NCBI GenBank assembly: GCA_018240435.1
Contig: JAFEFT010000002.1
Coordinates: 2,647 to 35,261, forward strand
From: Pseudomonadota bacterium
GTDB taxonomy: Bacteria > Pseudomonadota > Gammaproteobacteria > Xanthomonadales > Xanthomonadaceae
Reading direction: 5' to 3'
DNA: 32,615 nucleotides
Below are positions 32,232-32,615 of the stretch, in pieces; the first letter of the stretch is position 1, and every line of letters begins with the position of its first letter. The position numbers were made by a program, and so were the translations under genes. The notes under the pieces are model-generated. The model worked only from the letters and a program-made list of their open reading frames with translations, was not told where the DNA came from and did not search any database.

Positions 32232-32354
32232 AACTGACGAATTCACGGCGGCCTGGGTCGGCGCCTGGACGGGGTCGGGTGCAAGCAACACTGGCCCGTC
32301 CGGGCAAGCCGCGGCGGCGTCCGGTTCGGCAAGGCCGCCGGGGCGTCGCCGGAT

Positions 32355-32615
32355 TCAGCAGGTGCCAAGGCGGACGTCCTGCGTTCCGGGCGAGGCCGGC
32401 CGCGCCCCGCCGCGACCGATCACCCGTTCCACCCACGCGAACCGGCGCAGTGCGGCCGTTGCCACCCAGCTGGCGGCCAATCCAGCGACGATCACCAACA
32501 AGCCCTTCGCCATCCCCGACAACGGCGCGGCGAGCAGGGCGTATTGCAACCAGGCGACGATCGGATAGTGCAGCAGGTAGATGCCGAAGGCATTCGCGGC
32601 CAGACTGTCCCAGAT
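32355..32615 (-). CDS. Acyltransferase-3 type integral membrane protein, 3' end only
   Basis: The window edge cuts this gene; only the last 86 codons and the stop are present. The frame is open to the edge and reads IWDSLAANAFGIYLLHYPIV, then a second hydrophobic segment (KGLLVIVAGLAASWVATAAL) and a short polar basic tail. A GIYLLHYP-type helix followed by a final TM and LRR-like basic end is characteristic of acyltransferase-3/OpgC-like proteins that O-acylate surface glycans. Substrate unknown. The gene lies upstream of ppk1 on the same strand, 161 nt away. Confidence 0.75.
   Translation of the reverse strand: MWDSLAANAFGIYLLHYPIVAWLQYALLAAPLSGMAKGLLVIVAGLAASWVATAALRRFAWVERVIGRGGARPASPGTQDVRLGTC

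Noticed and set aside
32194-32240. Pho box upstream of ppk1
   Set aside because: TTGTCA occurs once but not as the spaced direct repeat required for PhoB.

Overview
This 32.6 kb window is GC-rich chromosomal DNA from a gammaproteobacterium, most likely of the order Xanthomonadales/Lysobacterales. This is inferred from the very high GC, from neighbourhoods typical of gammaproteobacteria (zapA with a TIGR02449-type gene, ygfB with pepP, yoaA with tsaB, ppk with ppx), and from a hydrolase-dead RelA-type synthetase with TPR, C13-protease and sensor/GGDEF-EAL genes around it. I see no phage, transposase, integrase, CRISPR array, tRNA or rRNA. Most genes are ordinary housekeeping or envelope genes. 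The less ordinary content lies in repeats, promoters, very short ORFs and a few gene pairings.

Layout. 1-850: a 7-bp tandem array, then zapA and a ZapB-like coiled-coil gene (minus strand) behind a good sigma70-type promoter. 866-5494: a membrane-bound beta-propeller/PAS/GGDEF/EAL c-di-GMP protein (minus), with its promoter and three 14-bp direct repeats in the divergent gap to ygfB. 5706-8185: ygfB and pepP (plus), separated by about 590 bp that hold a REP-like palindromic repeat array. 8213-10419: a cytoplasmic three-PAS histidine kinase (minus), preceded by a 26-codon ORF with the best Shine-Dalgarno sequence noticed here. 10581-12809: relA (plus), whose last 20 codons and stop lie inside a 203-bp degenerate 7-bp tandem array. 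12995-14593: a single-pass membrane protein made of TPR-like repeats. 14663-16849: a GT2-GT4 fusion glycosyltransferase (minus).

16935-23004 looks like one operon: PBP1b (mrcB), a TPR lipoprotein that is a candidate LpoP-type PBP1b activator, the YoaA/DinG-like Fe-S helicase, a VOC protein and tsaB. Most junctions are 4-nt stop/start overlaps. 23145-25303 is a second unit: an NRDE/TANGO2 protein and an M48 zinc protease, ending in a clear intrinsic terminator. 25418-28435 (minus) is a methionine-salvage operon, mtnB-mtnD-mtnC, followed by a membrane-anchored C13 (legumain-like) protease. 28496-32193 (minus) is ppk1-ppx, overlapping by one base. The right edge cuts the 3' end of an acyltransferase-3 type membrane protein.

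Common themes: nucleotide and polyphosphate stress signalling (RelA, Ppk, Ppx, c-di-GMP protein, histidine kinase), envelope synthesis (PBP1b, candidate activator, glycosyltransferase, acyltransferase) and division (ZapA). Several starts lack an obvious Shine-Dalgarno sequence. They either sit six bases after a -10-like hexamer (possible leaderless mRNAs) or overlap, through ATGA, the stop of a 6- to 26-codon ORF.
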